A program made the translations under genes and the position numbers. 64,000 bases of DNA. Source: Astropecten irregularis (lineage: Eukaryota > Echinodermata > Asteroidea > Paxillosida > Astropectinidae). The stretch is from the NCBI GenBank assembly GCA_963971285.1, contig OZ020248.1:23891873-23955872 (forward strand), in the 5' to 3' direction. Below the pieces are notes generated by a model. The model did not search any database. It saw nothing but the letters and a program-made list of their open reading frames with translations, and was not told where the DNA came from. Shown piece after piece: positions 44,601 to 54,569 of this stretch (position 1 is the stretch's first letter; every line of letters starts with the position of its first letter).

Positions 44601-47600
44601 ATGACATGATGCTTGTGAATACCGAATGTTGATTCCAACATAATTTATCCAAAAAAGAAAGGATCAAAAGTAATAAAATTGCAGCTTTACCTTTACTAGA
44701 CGAAGCGAAGGCATAGGCTGAAAAGTCTTACAGAGAGTTTAATATGACATTGCTCGGCAATTTTGATTGTTTAACGAGTATGTACTTTGTCCATTACCAC
44801 TTCTGCAGCGCCACCCAAAGAGACACCCGTGGGACCCTGTGACAATATCAACGGCGAAACTTTCAGTAACGAGACCCTCAAGCCTGGAGTCTGCTACCTG
44901 GTGACCAATAACAGATGGGGAGTATTCCTTGATGCTAGGGCCTTCTGTCAGGGACTCGGAGACAACATAGGATGGGACGTCGCTGACATAGAAGATGCGG
45001 TGGAGATCCAGCTCATCCAAGATGCATTGACTACATTAAAGAATGCAGGTTCATGGTAAGGAATGCAATTTCCACAGCTCAAAGTTGTTGTTTTTTCTGT
45101 TGTTGAAGGTGCAGTGATTCAGAACTTGTTGAGTCAGCTAGATATAAATGTGGTTTGATCAATATGTAGACATACGTCTCAGGTCCTCTATCTTTGATAC
45201 CATATGCAGTTTCTTTTTCAATGGCCGAGTTGTGCTATATTTACAGCAAAGCTTTTTCCTTTCTTGGTAAGGTTTGGTTTGGTTTATTTTCATCTTCTTC
45301 AACAGTGTAAAACATCACAAATTCTGCGCATTAATAGAAATACACACCATTTACAGTGATCACTAAAGAATGCATACAATAGACGATGATGAAGGGTGCT
45401 AGGTATGAAGCCAAGGCTTATACGAAACCTAGCACCTTGAATTAAGTATTTGAATCAATATACCAATACTCCCATAGATTTTCCTTTCTTGTACGTTCAC
45501 TACCTCCATGCCTAGCTTCAAGCCTCAAATTATCCCCTAAATTGAAAATAGATTTTACTTTATAGAGTACGAGTACAATTCTTTAGATTGTTCGAATATT
45601 CTACCAATGCTTATTTACTGCCCGTTATGCCTCCTGGGATCGATTTTACCAAACTCTTCGTAACTTACTATCAATCGTAGGACCTTTGATGCATTGCAGC
45701 CCTACGTGGGATAGGCCCCCTACGATGGGTTATCCTTCGTAAATCAAGTTACGATCAATCGCAGGGATTGGTGAAATCGACCCCAATGGCATGAAGGGCA
45801 GCAACGAAGGTCCTCCATTCTGGTCGATTCTGGGCTGTTCTCCGGATCGGACACCTCCTCATGTTAGGAGTATTGATTTCATTTCCTCTTCAACTGAGCG
45901 ACGCCAGGTGATCTTTGGCTGTCCTATCTTTCTTCTACCTTCGTGTGTCCAGTGAAGGGCTGTCCTCGGGATGCTGTCTTGCCCTCTTCTTGGAATAATC
46001 CACTTCCAACGACGTGCATTCTGCAATAAGTCCCCTTTAATGAAGTATCAAAATTCGATCTTGTACCATTTTAAATATTGTTTTCACAGGAGCGGCAATC
46101 ATGTCTGGATCGGCCAGAATGACATGAAGACCGAGAATGTTTGGAGATACGCGAACCACACCTCCAAGAAGTGTAACGACACAGTGTACCTCACCTGGAG
46201 GCAACATCAGCCCGACGGGAATCGTAGAGAGAACTGCGTGAGGTACCACCACCGTTACGGCGGGGTATTTGAGGATCAACGCTGTGATAGTATCACTAAT
46301 TACTTGTGCAAACTTAGAAATACATCTGGTGAGTTGCTGAAGTATTATAACAAGTCTAGTCCAGACTTTTCTTGTGATATTTTTTTTCTGGTGATGTGAC
46401 TCCCTGCTTGGTTGGCTGGTTGACAGGGTAGCTGGCGTAATTGCGTCATTCAAATTAAAGTTTGAAGTGCCGAAATTGTAGATTCTGATGATTGTGAAAA
46501 TAACAGCTAGCCAGAAAATAATTTATTGATTGTGATTCTGACAGAATCAGCTCCCTCAAATGAAACTGAACATTTTACTTGCCAAGATAATAGTGTGGGT
46601 AGCCGTGTCAGTCTATCGAAATAATACAGAAAATTAAGGTAGCACTTAAAGACTAACTAAGAGAAAAACTACATAAGCTTTCGTAGTAACAACTACTTCA
46701 TCAGATGTAATGAAGTGAAGCACTTGCCAAGATGTCATTCACAATATTCAATTTTATAGTTTTATTTAACAGAGGAATATTAATATTTAGAGTATTGACT
46801 TTGTTTAAAGAAAAATTATGTGCATATTTTTCTTTTGCAGAAGCAGTATCTTCTTGTCCCCAAATTGAGGAGACTCCTGATGGTAAGTTTACCCATCTCC
46901 TAGCTGACGTAGTAGTTGTATGAAGCATAGGTATGCTCTTATATAGCTTTCCCAGGACTCGAAGCAAAGCTAATCGGACTAACGGTTTTCCGGTGATGCA
47001 AATATTTTTCCAGGAGCATTTTGTACGGAGCTCAATGAGTGCCATTCCACTTATCCAAATTACCCTTTCGCCAAGTCTACTTTGTGGTAAAAGTCGTCTT
47101 GCCTCGCTAATCATTTCATAAAGACTACTTAGCGAAATAAAAGTCATGGATTTGTCCATTTCTCGCGAGGACGTTGTATTGCAAGTGAAATAAGTCATAA
47201 TCCTCAAACTTAATCTCAGTTTTAGTATTAAGTCATTTTTGCTAGGGGAACTATCAGGATATGTCTACCTTCGTCTTTCAGTAAGTCGTTTAGAAGAACT
47301 TGTCGACATGAAATTGTTATCCTCATCGAGTTCAACTAGTTTGATGTGCGGCTAGGTGGACTGCAGTCGCACGTCAATACACCAGGGGCCAATTTCATAA
47401 AACTGTTAAGCACAAAAATTTGCTTAGCACAAAAATGTCTCGCCCATAAAAACAAACCACCATTGAAAATTCCATTTGATATTCATGGTCACCGAACAAC
47501 AGCCAAAGAACATTCACAAGTGATACACAACACGTGGAAATTTGGTTGTTAACCCTATTTTTATTAAGACAGAAATGTCATGCTTAGCAATTTTTTGTAC

Positions 47601-50255
47601 TATGAAATTGGCCCCAGCACAGCCACCAGAGGCCTGCTAGCGAGTCACCGGTATAGTGCATGCTGACACAGTGGTAGACAAGAGTATCATGTCTTGGCTT
47701 ACCGAACTCTCTCCTTCTTCGGTCAGGTTGTCGTGATATCTTTCCGGGCGCCTTCGGAAATCCCTCCAAGCCCGGGGTGTGTTACGCCAGTGACAGCTAC
47801 CAGATGCGCAACATTGAAGGCGCCCTGAGTTTCTGCCGGTCTCTCCCCAATGGTTCCTGGTCGGTGGCTGACATCGAGGACGCCGAGGAGAATCTGTTCC
47901 TTGAAGTGTGGAACAGAGACAATTTCCCGTAAGTTTATTTTATTCAGAAACAGAAACACAAATGTGACTTATTCAATACTTTTTTACAATAAGTAAGACT
48001 TGCGGTGAAACCATGTATAAAACTCTTTTTGGAAGATGTGTGGTCCTGAAAAGGACCCATGAGAGTGCATGGATTCTCAATACTTTTATTACCCAGCATA
48101 AATCAGCAGTAAAACAAAGGAGATATCCATCAGGCTCGTTCCCTTATCTGCTTCATTCATGCAGGATCTTCTACTTGATTGGTCTATACCTTTACGTGCT
48201 TAATTTGTTACAATCCTACATACATGACTGCCTTCTTGCTTGATAACCCGTTCCCCTGCACTATTGACTGCTTGCTCCAATTGATGCTTTGTTGCTTGGT
48301 TTAACTTCTAGCTTAATCGTTTCGCTCAATTCTTGATTGCCAATGCCTTGATCTTTGGCCTGGTTATAACACACTGGGGCCAATTTCATAGAGCTGCTTA
48401 AGCACAAAATTAGCTTAAGCATGAAAAGTCTTCCTTAATCAAACAGATAACCAACCAATTTCCATATGATGTATACTGCTTTTGAATTGTATTCGCCCAT
48501 TGTATGCTAAGCATAACATTCACAAAGAGAAACTTGATCTTTACATCTACAGCAAGAATGACGGCTACTGGATCGGGCAAAATGATCGGGAGCAAGAAGG
48601 CGATTATCGGTATACCTCCAGCGGGCAGTGTACGGTGTATCTCAACTGGGCTGGTGGCTACCCCAAAGAGACAGGATTGAGAAATTGTCTTATCATGAAA
48701 AAAATTTCAAATGGACGATTTGCTAACCAAGAGTGCAGCGATACCGCCTTCACGCTGTGTAAATTCGGAATGGGTGGGTAATTATTTCTTCACAATTTCC
48801 AGACCTGTGAGAAAACAAGAGATCTGCATTATCATGTATAAAACATGTATTGTAATATAAAATTTGATTTTGATGCAAAACAAAGTTATCAAAACAAAAT
48901 AGAAGAACAATTAATCTTGAGAGAAATTTAAGCAGCCGCAATGTTTAAAAGTAATATCGTACTTTGGTATTTGACAAAGAAATGCAGATTCATTTGTAAA
49001 AACTATGTGAAATTGTAACTCCCATACGGTGACCTCTTTTTAAGAAAACAGTGACAAACACGCACATGCAGTATTTAAAAAAATAATTTTCACCGCTCTT
49101 TTTGATTTTTTAAAAGAGATCTGTGAAAATTTCTGTTTTGGCATGCTACCAAAGTATGATAATACCTTTAACATTCAGTGTAACTGCATGCGTTGTGTGG
49201 ATCAGATTAATATGTTTCATGTTATTTTTTTTTTCGTTATCGTAACTGTTATCTCACCCGCATTGTTGCTCTAGTCTTGCTACCGACATATCGGGAGAAA
49301 TTACAAGTTCAATCTTACCGAATTATTTTTTAACAGACACAGAGCATTCTTGCCCAGGAGCCTTAGGAGAGAATTCCACTGTAAAGAATTCCACTTTAAA
49401 GAATTCCACAGAAGAGAATTCCACTGAAGAGAATTTCATTAAAGAGAATTCCACTGAAAAGAATTCCACTGAAGAGAATTCCACTGAAGAGAATTTCACT
49501 GATGAGAATTCCACTGATGAGAATTCAACTGAAGAGAATTCAACTAAAGAGAATTCCACTGAAGAGAATTCAACTAAAGAGAATTCAACTGAAGAGAATT
49601 CCACTAAAGAGAATTCAACTGACGCTTCTGAAGGTGTGTATTGTAGGACATGGTTCTGCTGATATATGATTATTGGATGTCTTAATTTTCTAATTTTCGG
49701 ATCTCTTAATGAAGTTGTCAGTTTCTTTTTTCGTTTACATTTTTTGGTATTTTACTGATCAAAACAAACTCTCTGACTGAAATAATTTGTGATTCTTCTA
49801 CTTTTTCTTTTCAAACGAACCTGCAGCGGATTTGTGTACCCAAAGTAAGTGAATAAAAATCATTTATGTCTAGTTTAACCATCTGTCTGAAATGTTCTAA
49901 ACCTGAACGAAAGTACGTTTACTCCTGATAAGAGGTCTGCATACAGTTGAAAGTTCACCTTGTAAATGATGATCATTGGTTTTATACTTTAACACCAGAA
50001 TCTTTCAGAGGAAGACCCGGTAAATTCATGTTCCTCTCTACGGACGCCACCTGTCGCACAGAAGACGTACTTACTCCCAGCTACCGTGTCAAGACCAGAG
50101 TCCAGTGCGCACGGGACTGCTCTATGGAGGCTGGCTGCCAGAGCTTCGGCTTCGTGACCTCTGGGAACGAGGATAACTGCGTGCTGTGCAGCAAGGTTCT
50201 CAATATTAACACCGTGCAACATAGAGCTGGAAGTGAGGTGTTTTACATGGCATAA
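38518..50255 (+). CDS. B1: secreted 4xCTLD, Asn-Ser-Thr stalk, PAN-domain lectin
   Basis: Fourteen coding exons: 38518-38605, 42561-42762, 42868-43094, 43300-43365, 43494-43683, 44082-44305, 44809-45055, 46090-46328, 46841-46882, 47727-47928, 48553-48773, 49337-49633, 49827-49844, 49999-50255. They total 2520 bases, divisible by three (839 residues), with all phases consistent and GT donors throughout. Order: signal peptide, CTLD2-type, linker, CTLD3-type, CTLD4-type, linker, CTLD5-type, stalk with 17 repeat units, short linker, PAN. The first CTLD of A2 is missing: I scanned 38.6-42.5 kb and found only intron repeats. The phase-1 leader still joins the CTLD2 exon in frame. As in A2 there is no membrane anchor, so secretion is inferred. 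A consensus AATAAA lies 64 bases after the stop. Confidence 0.85.
39288..39755. mobile_element. TTAA-type MITE family 2 copy in B1 intron 1
   Basis: The left end AGGTGTCCTGTAATCAAAT follows TTAA (39284-39287). The right end reads CCAGTAAACCTTTCA, so its TTAA is mutated. Internal words (TGACGTCA, TTCGTCGCGAAAAGTGATG) match 21361-21789 in inverse orientation. Confidence 0.6.
40674..41000. mobile_element. TTAA MITE family 1 copy, right end lost
   Basis: TTTAAAGGTAGTATCATACTTTGG begins the copy and the interior follows the family to TTGATATTTTTACCCACGCA. The terminal inverted repeat on the right is missing. Confidence 0.6.
41372..41798. mobile_element. Mariner-like MITE, 427 bp, TA target
   Basis: CAGGGTGTCCCCCAAAAA and TTTTTTGGGGGACACCCTG are inverted ends with TA on both sides (41370-41371 and 41799-41800). 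The interior has inverted halves (TATGTGATACAGCTATG against CACATAGCTGAATC) but no transposase frame. Confidence 0.75.
42397..42540 (+). repeat. tRNA-derived SINE copy 2
   Basis: The GGCTGGATGGCTCAGTTTG head has a damaged B-box (GGTCCGAATCC). The tail is TTTCTTTGTTCACTTTTCAATGAC and AATCAGTCAGTTTCC. It lies just before the first CTLD exon of B1. Confidence 0.65.
42561..43094 (+). CDS. B1 CTLD2-type (exons 42561-42762 and 42868-43094)
   Basis: The N-half is ECQDILPSAF...DLCRSLPNGSWSVVDIEDAE; the C-half has YWIGQNDREEEGDYRY, QCPVYLNW, YPK, KNC, FIDDDC and YTLCK. YPK replaces the QPN of the A2 counterpart, so the sugar-site ligands are lost. The same YPK occurs in B1 CTLD5. Confidence 0.85.
43300..43365 (+). 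CDS. B1 66-base linker exon
   Basis: This phase 1-1 exon encodes DPEPTRDPLTRC and DGSTLPPEVT. It matches the A2 linker (28200-28265) in length with one main change (I to L). Confidence 0.8.
43494..44305 (+). CDS. B1 CTLD3-type (exons 43494-43683 and 44082-44305)
   Basis: The N-half has ACSDLRADAFG, PGVCYLV and EYCQGEGWSLVDVEDATE; the C-half has YYWVGQNDREIEGTWKF, FLHW, QPD, ENC and VACKK. QPD replaces the A2 EPD, but the W-N-D position reads FNI, so the last calcium ligand is missing. A SINE fragment lies between the halves. Confidence 0.85.
43963..44050 (+). repeat. tRNA-derived SINE copy 3, internally deleted
   Basis: The GGCTGGATGGCTCAGTGGGT head runs to GAGCGCCTTTAAGGG and then jumps directly to the AGTCAGTTTCCCTCGTGG tail, so the B-box is gone. 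Confidence 0.6.
44809..46328 (+). CDS. B1 CTLD4-type (exons 44809-45055 and 46090-46328)
   Basis: The N-half has APPKETPVGPC, TLKPGVCYLV and CQGLGDNIGWDVADIEDA; the C-half has VWIGQNDMKTENVWRY, YLTW, QPD, ENC, FED and YLCKL. The Q-P-D and E ligands are kept and the N-D pair reads E-D, so galactose-type binding remains plausible. The 1-kb intron holds a Harbinger-like MITE and a LINE remnant. Confidence 0.85.
45636..45785. mobile_element. Harbinger-like MITE
   Basis: GATCGATTTTACCAAACTC on the left mirrors GGGATTGGTGAAATCGACCCC on the right, with palindromic TACGATGGGTTATCC words inside. It shares these with the element end at 1435-1612. Confidence 0.55.
45785..46023 (-). pseudogene. LINE reverse-transcriptase C-terminal remnant (RTE/craTA-like)
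   Basis: On the minus strand, 46021 downward reads NARRWKWI, then IPRTALHWTHEGRRKIGQPK, ITWRRSVEEEMKSI, hits a stop and shifts frame to RTAQNRPEWRTFVAALHAIG. The order LHW-EGRRK-G-PK-TWRR...W..-LCAIG-like is typical of the C-terminal tail of endonuclease/reverse-transcriptase retroelements. It is a short dead 3' fragment in the CTLD4 intron of B1. Confidence 0.65.
46841..46882 (+). CDS. B1 42-base linker exon
   Basis: The exon follows TTTTGCAG and encodes EAVSSCPQIEETPD, ending before GTAAGT. Length and phase are the same as A2 25358-25399. Confidence 0.8.
47386..47615. mobile_element. MITE of the GGCCAATTTCATAAA family, copy 2
   Basis: The left end GGGGCCAATTTCATAAAACTG and the interior match 2667-2907 closely. 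The right end is shortened (TTTGTACTATGAAATTGGCCCC). Confidence 0.7.
47727..48773 (+). CDS. B1 CTLD5-type (exons 47727-47928 and 48553-48773)
   Basis: The N-half has GCRDIFPGAF, GVCYASDSYQ and LSFCRSLPNGSW; the C-half has YWIGQNDREQEGDYRY, QCTVYLNW, YPK, RNC, FANQEC and TLCKF. The loop Cys lost in A2 CTLD5 is present here, so the fold is intact, but YPK and RNC lack the usual calcium ligands. Confidence 0.85.
48376..48480. mobile_element. Half-copy of the GGCCAATTTCATAAA MITE family
   Basis: GGGGCCAATTTCATAGAGCTG, CTTAAGCACAAAATTAGC and the TTTCCATATGATGTATACTG end match the subfamily of 37320-37426 (inverse orientation). It lies just upstream of the B1 CTLD5 C-half exon. Confidence 0.55.
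48948..49172. mobile_element. TTAA MITE family 1 copy, internally deleted
   Basis: TTTAAAAGTAATATCGTACTTTGG and CCAAAGTATGATAATACCTTTA are diverged family-1 ends around a shortened interior. Confidence 0.6.
49337..49633 (+). CDS. B1 stalk exon: 17 units of a 15-base Asn-Ser-Thr repeat
   Basis: After DTEHSCPGALG the exon is a coding minisatellite of E/K-E-N-S-T units. Sixteen of the 17 units keep an N-x-S/T sequon (15 NST, one NFT); one reads NFI. Sixteen N-glycans in about 85 residues would make a stiff, bulky spacer. The unit is in frame (15 bases), so copy-number change alters stalk length without a frameshift. A2 has eight units. Confidence 0.9.
49827..49844 (+). CDS. B1 18-base microexon
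   Basis: CTGCAG then GCGG-type phase 1 gives A-D-L-C-T-Q before GTAAGT. It is needed to keep phase between the stalk and PAN exons and is conserved in A2 (30 bases). Confidence 0.75.
49999..50255 (+). CDS. B1 terminal exon: PAN/apple-like domain
   Basis: The exon follows TTTAACACCAG and encodes SFRGRPGKF, TCR, QCARDCSMEAGCQSFGF and DNCVLCS to YMA and TAA. Six cysteines are in the PAN pattern. It is almost identical to the A2 exon, more so than most CTLD exon pairs. Confidence 0.85.
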
Positions 50256-50319
50256 AATCCATTTCATTTGACGTGGTCGCGAGCATTTACAGGAGAGATA
50301 GTTTTAAATGTGGTACAGT

Positions 50320-50325
50320 AATAAA
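50320..50325 (+). terminator. B1 polyadenylation signal AATAAA
   Basis: AATAAA lies 64 bases after the B1 stop codon in the first downstream block shared with A2. At the aligned A2 position (minus strand, about 21985) the sequence is AATGGT, so the signal is missing there. Confidence 0.6.
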
Positions 50326-50610
50326 TAATTAAATTATGTGTAAATTTTCTCTTAATAGAATTAAGTTATTTTGTGCGATTTCTAATAATCATGGTATGAA
50401 TTATCTTTTTCTTTGTTCACTTTTCAATTTCTTTAAATTCAGCCAGTTTCCTTTGTGGTTATTTAATGATTATATTAATTAAAAAGCCGTATCCTCTTTT
50501 TAGTGATCCCCCATGTACCGTTCTCGGGTTGCAGCATTGCTGCATGTATCGATGTAAATAATGATCTTTGGGATATGGTGGTGTGTGCGTAGTTTCATAC
50601 CACCAACGTA

Positions 50611-50755
50611 GGGCTGGATAGCTCAGTTGGTAGAGCGCCTGTACGATGTTCAAAATAATGGTCACCGGTTCGAATCCCGCTTCTGTCAATTTTGCCTTGT
50701 TCACTTTTCAATGACTTTAAAAATTCAGTCAGTTTTCCTTGTGGTTATTTGATGA
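50611..50755 (+). repeat. tRNA-derived SINE copy 4
   Basis: GGCTGGATAGCTCAGTTGGT and GGTTCGAATCC form intact A- and B-boxes, followed by the family tail TTCACTTTTCAATGAC. A solitary tail of the same family lies at 50405-50475. Confidence 0.7.
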
Positions 50756-51740
50756 AATATTCGATTGAATGTATTTTATTGGTTGTTTTATGCTCTCAGT
50801 AATGTAGTCAGTCATTATTTTGTATCCCACTATTTTGAATTTTGATGTTGTGATTTTCAGTACGTATAGAAGTGCAATATTGTAATGTGCCTGGTCGTGT
50901 AGCCTTTAATGAACTATTAGTTGATTTATCAGTAAGCAGCACAAGAATGGCCTAATTTTCATTTCTTCAATTATATAACGTACTAAATTCGCTACTTTGC
51001 ACTTGTTATAATTATAAAAGTCATAATGCACGCTTACTAAGGACTATTAAGACTATAAGATTTGAAGACATATTCCAAAAAAAATTGAAACTGTACTATT
51101 ACAAACTATCTAGGAATCAATGGACGTAAAGCTTATAGTTTAAAACTGTACCATTGCTGTAGTGTGTCTTTTTCGTTTTACGGTGGAAGTATTCAATATC
51201 AATGTCTTAGTATTTTTTATAACATTATTTAATTCATTTCTCAAAATCACATTCAGTAGACCTGGAGAAAGACAAGTACAAGAACGACATAAACATCCAA
51301 TCAGTTGGTTTATTGGTTAATTAATTAGATGTTCGATTGAATGCTGCGTGTTGCCTTTGTGATTTTCGCACATTGTCAGTTTGTATCCGTTTCTCACGAG
51401 GCCTACTTCAAATTTCTCTGTTGTACTTTTCAGCACGTTTAGAAGTACAGTGATGTATCGTGCTTGGTCATGTATACATGTAGCCCACTTTTTTGGTTCG
51501 TTATTTTTTACCAGTAAGCAGCACAATACTTGTTTATGATTGAAGAAAATATAATTATGTACTTTGCACATAATTAAAACAATCATATGTACGCTTACTG
51601 GAATATTAAGTCTGAAATTTGGAGACAAATTTAAAACAAACCATTGCACCATTGCAAACAAAGTTATGTACATCACTGAATTAGTATTAATTACATATAC
51701 AATTATTATGAAACCTTTGCAGATCCTTGTCACTTAATTA
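50755..51740. repeat. Diverged tandem duplication downstream of B1
   Basis: Blocks at 50755-51170 and 51320-51740 share CGATTGAATG, TTTTCAG(T/C)ACGT, TAGAAGT, GTAAGCAGCACAA, TACTTTGCAC and GCTTACT in the same order, about 570 bases apart. The A2 side has one copy (20690-21130). The frames across it are not convincing genes. Confidence 0.55.
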
Positions 51741-51886
51741 ATTTGAGGATTGAATGTAAATTTTTTTAAATAATATGCTTTATAAAAAGACTAATCCATG
51801 GCTTGCTTCAGAAACGTTGACATTATTTTCCAATCAACGACCATTATTGGTACCATTCAGTTTGTTCCTGTGCGTCCAAGTGACTT

Positions 51887-52391
51887 CAGGGGTGCGCTCC
51901 GCTTGCGCGAACGTTGCCACCGTTTGCCAACGTTTGCGAACAATTTCGGGTGGAACGACTTGTGCGCCGCTAACGTTGGCGGGTGTTAGCAACAGTCGGC
52001 GAACATATTTCTGAGATGTTCGCGAATGTTCGCGTGTCATTTAAAAATGGTCGATCTTTCCAAGATGGCAGAACGGTAAGCAGACGACGTAATTTTTTTG
52101 TGACGAAAGTAAAAACTGCAGTTTTTAAGAATGAAAATTTATCAAGTAGGCCTAGGCTACTTCACAAATTGCACCATAGATAATTGGTACTTAATGATAT
52201 GCTGCAGTACAAGTACTATCAGAAATTTCATCAATTATTTTAGACGCTGCAGGCATTCGACGCCATCTTGGTTACGACTGGACACCGCCATTTTACGGTT
52301 GTGTTCCACGCGCGCTCACAATCGGTTCCGGTTGTACGCAAACGTTGCCGCAAACGTTGAGACATGTTCGCGCAAGCGGAACGCACCCCAG
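51887..52391. mobile_element. TIR element, 505 bp (CAGGGGTGCGCTCCGCTTGC)
   Basis: The left end CAGGGGTGCGCTCCGCTTGC and the right end GCAAGCGGAACGCACCCCAG are inverted, continuing inward with GCGAACGTTG words. No matching target duplication is seen (AGTGACTT against TACGTAAT). It has no transposase frame. A hAT-like origin is possible from the CAGGGGTG start only. Confidence 0.6.
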
Positions 52392-52399
52392 TACGTAAT

Positions 52400-54560
52400 T
52401 GGTCAACAGAGGGCGCGTGCGTGAAGTGGTCAATAGAGGGCGCGTGTTTAACTCGCGCACTCTGCTGTTGACAAAAATGTGTCGACCAATTATGCCCATG
52501 GTCACTGGCGGCAGGTTCAAGCAATTTCGTGTTGCTGAATGATAAAGAAATTGCCGAATTATTTGACGGTGTTATATAAAACAAATAATAAATGTTTTCA
52601 TCCGTGCAATGGAAAGAATATTTGCATTCGTTAAAAAATGAAATATTTGTTCATATCGCCTACTTCTTGTTGAATAGAGCATTCATATTTCAACTCATAA
52701 TTATATAAATACCATTGCACTCATTGACATTCATTATTTGGATACTGTAATATTGCAATCGTGTGTCGTTAACGGATTTTCTTGATGATGAAAGTATTGA
52801 ATTAATTATTAACTTTTTTTTTAATTATTACACGCCTTTGTCATTAAAGTGTACGCTCAGTGTCATGCAATAAAACAGCGTGTGATTCGTGTAGTGATTT
52901 ATTACTTGTCATTCGGTTTGGACACCATAATTATTAGATCTCACAAGTGTATGAAATTTCCATAACGTTGTGCACATACTTTACTGATTACTTAACTGCT
53001 TTACTGGTTACATTTGTAAAAATCCTTCAAACCAATGAACTTGAAATTGACATAATTATGTTCATATCGAGAGCATTCTCTGTTTGTTTGGATTTTTTGG
53101 GGCTAATAAGAAACATTACTTTGTGTACTGTGTGGCAATCTGGATACCATACTTACCGCAGGGAAAACAGGAAAATTGGGGTATTGAAACTTCGTTTATT
53201 TTGTGATTTTTAACTTTGAGAAAGTCAAGAATGCTGTGATCAAAGTAATATTCCAACTTTGAAGAAAACATCATTTGAAATGTGGCCTTTTGTGTCATGC
53301 GGCTTTCGCCTTTAGTACTTTACGTGCCGACGTCAGGCACTGAGAGTGGACAGGGATTCACCCACAGTGACAATTATTTGACATTCTTGTGGTTTGCACG
53401 CTCTGCAATGCCTCTGGAATTTTCGGCCGAGATTCACAATTGAAATTCTTTTTGCGAGCTCATTAAGTCTGAGATACATTAAAGAAAAGGGCGGGGTTTC
53501 AGTCAGTGCACGTAGGTGACTAGTATAATATATGATGCAGTTTGTACACTCTACCGTGCCACACTGTTCAAGCGACTACAATAATTGAAACGTAATGTGA
53601 ATGAGAAGTATGGCGTCTTTTGGATAGCTCATGGATGCTAGTTAACACACTACGCACACGTACAATGAGAACAAGGAATGGTAAATGACTATTAAAGTAA
53701 TGAAATATATTGAAGAGGCTAACGTACATGCACGTGAATTCAATTAATGTGCATGGGGTAAAAAGTTAAGACAAGTTACCTTTAATACAATTCTATGAGC
53801 AATCTTGAATGTTTAACTATGAGGGCCATCACTTGTTAACAAACTCTGTGGAACCCACAGAGGGCGTTTTGAAAACATGGCTGCCGCTGCATTCGACGTT
53901 TATCAGTGTAGGTCTTACCAACAACAACCGTAAAACTCACGTTTCAGATATACTACTTCAGTATTACAGAGCTGAGATCCAAACCTATGGGGTTAGTGTG
54001 CTTTAGTCTTAAATAGGATTATTTCCAAACCCCCCATAATATTCCTCAAAATTCAAAGCCCTGTCCTCTTTCCACAAATTTAACATTAACCTTGCTAGCA
54101 TTGAAGAGGACATCACAACATAATTATTTAGAAGCCATGTCTGAAAATAATCCTTGAAAAACAAAAGATCGAATTTAGACTAAGCTTTAGACTCGGTAGA
54201 AATTTAAATGTTTTACATGACATGCCGATGTCAATAACACACCTTAATGATTTCTTCCCAATATCCATTTCACCGTTGTTCTTTTGCCATTATCGCTAAA
54301 TACAGCAGTATTTAAATGAAATATCCAACAGATCGTCTCGCGGTGATAGCATAATGATCTCCGCCCAATATACATCCCGCGGACGGTAAGACGGTTGAAC
54401 CAATTCAAGGCGTTTGTCTTAGATTCCCATTTGCTGATTTGCAAATTTTCTCAGACTGCGCGAGGTCGCTGTTCGCCTTGATACTGTACATGAACCTTAC
54501 TAAAGATAGTAAACAAAATACGAGGCAATATGCTAAACACTCTGGTAAAATTGTTGCGAG
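52400..54560. other. Intergenic DNA between B1 and B2, nothing recognised
   Basis: I see no splice-bounded exon with a known domain and no element ends. Short frames (up to 88 codons at 52947-53213) have no recognisable features and poor context. Confidence 0.4.
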
Positions 54561-54569
54561 GGCTGACGC

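Noticed and set aside
49337-49633. CRISPR-like or satellite interpretation of the 15-base repeat
   Set aside because: Units are contiguous without spacers, in frame, flanked by splice sites in phase with neighbouring exons, and matched by a coding copy in A2.
50900-51740. Additional lectin exons downstream of B1
   Set aside because: The tandem blocks have no cysteine pattern or splice-bounded frames; they match the non-coding downstream block of A2.
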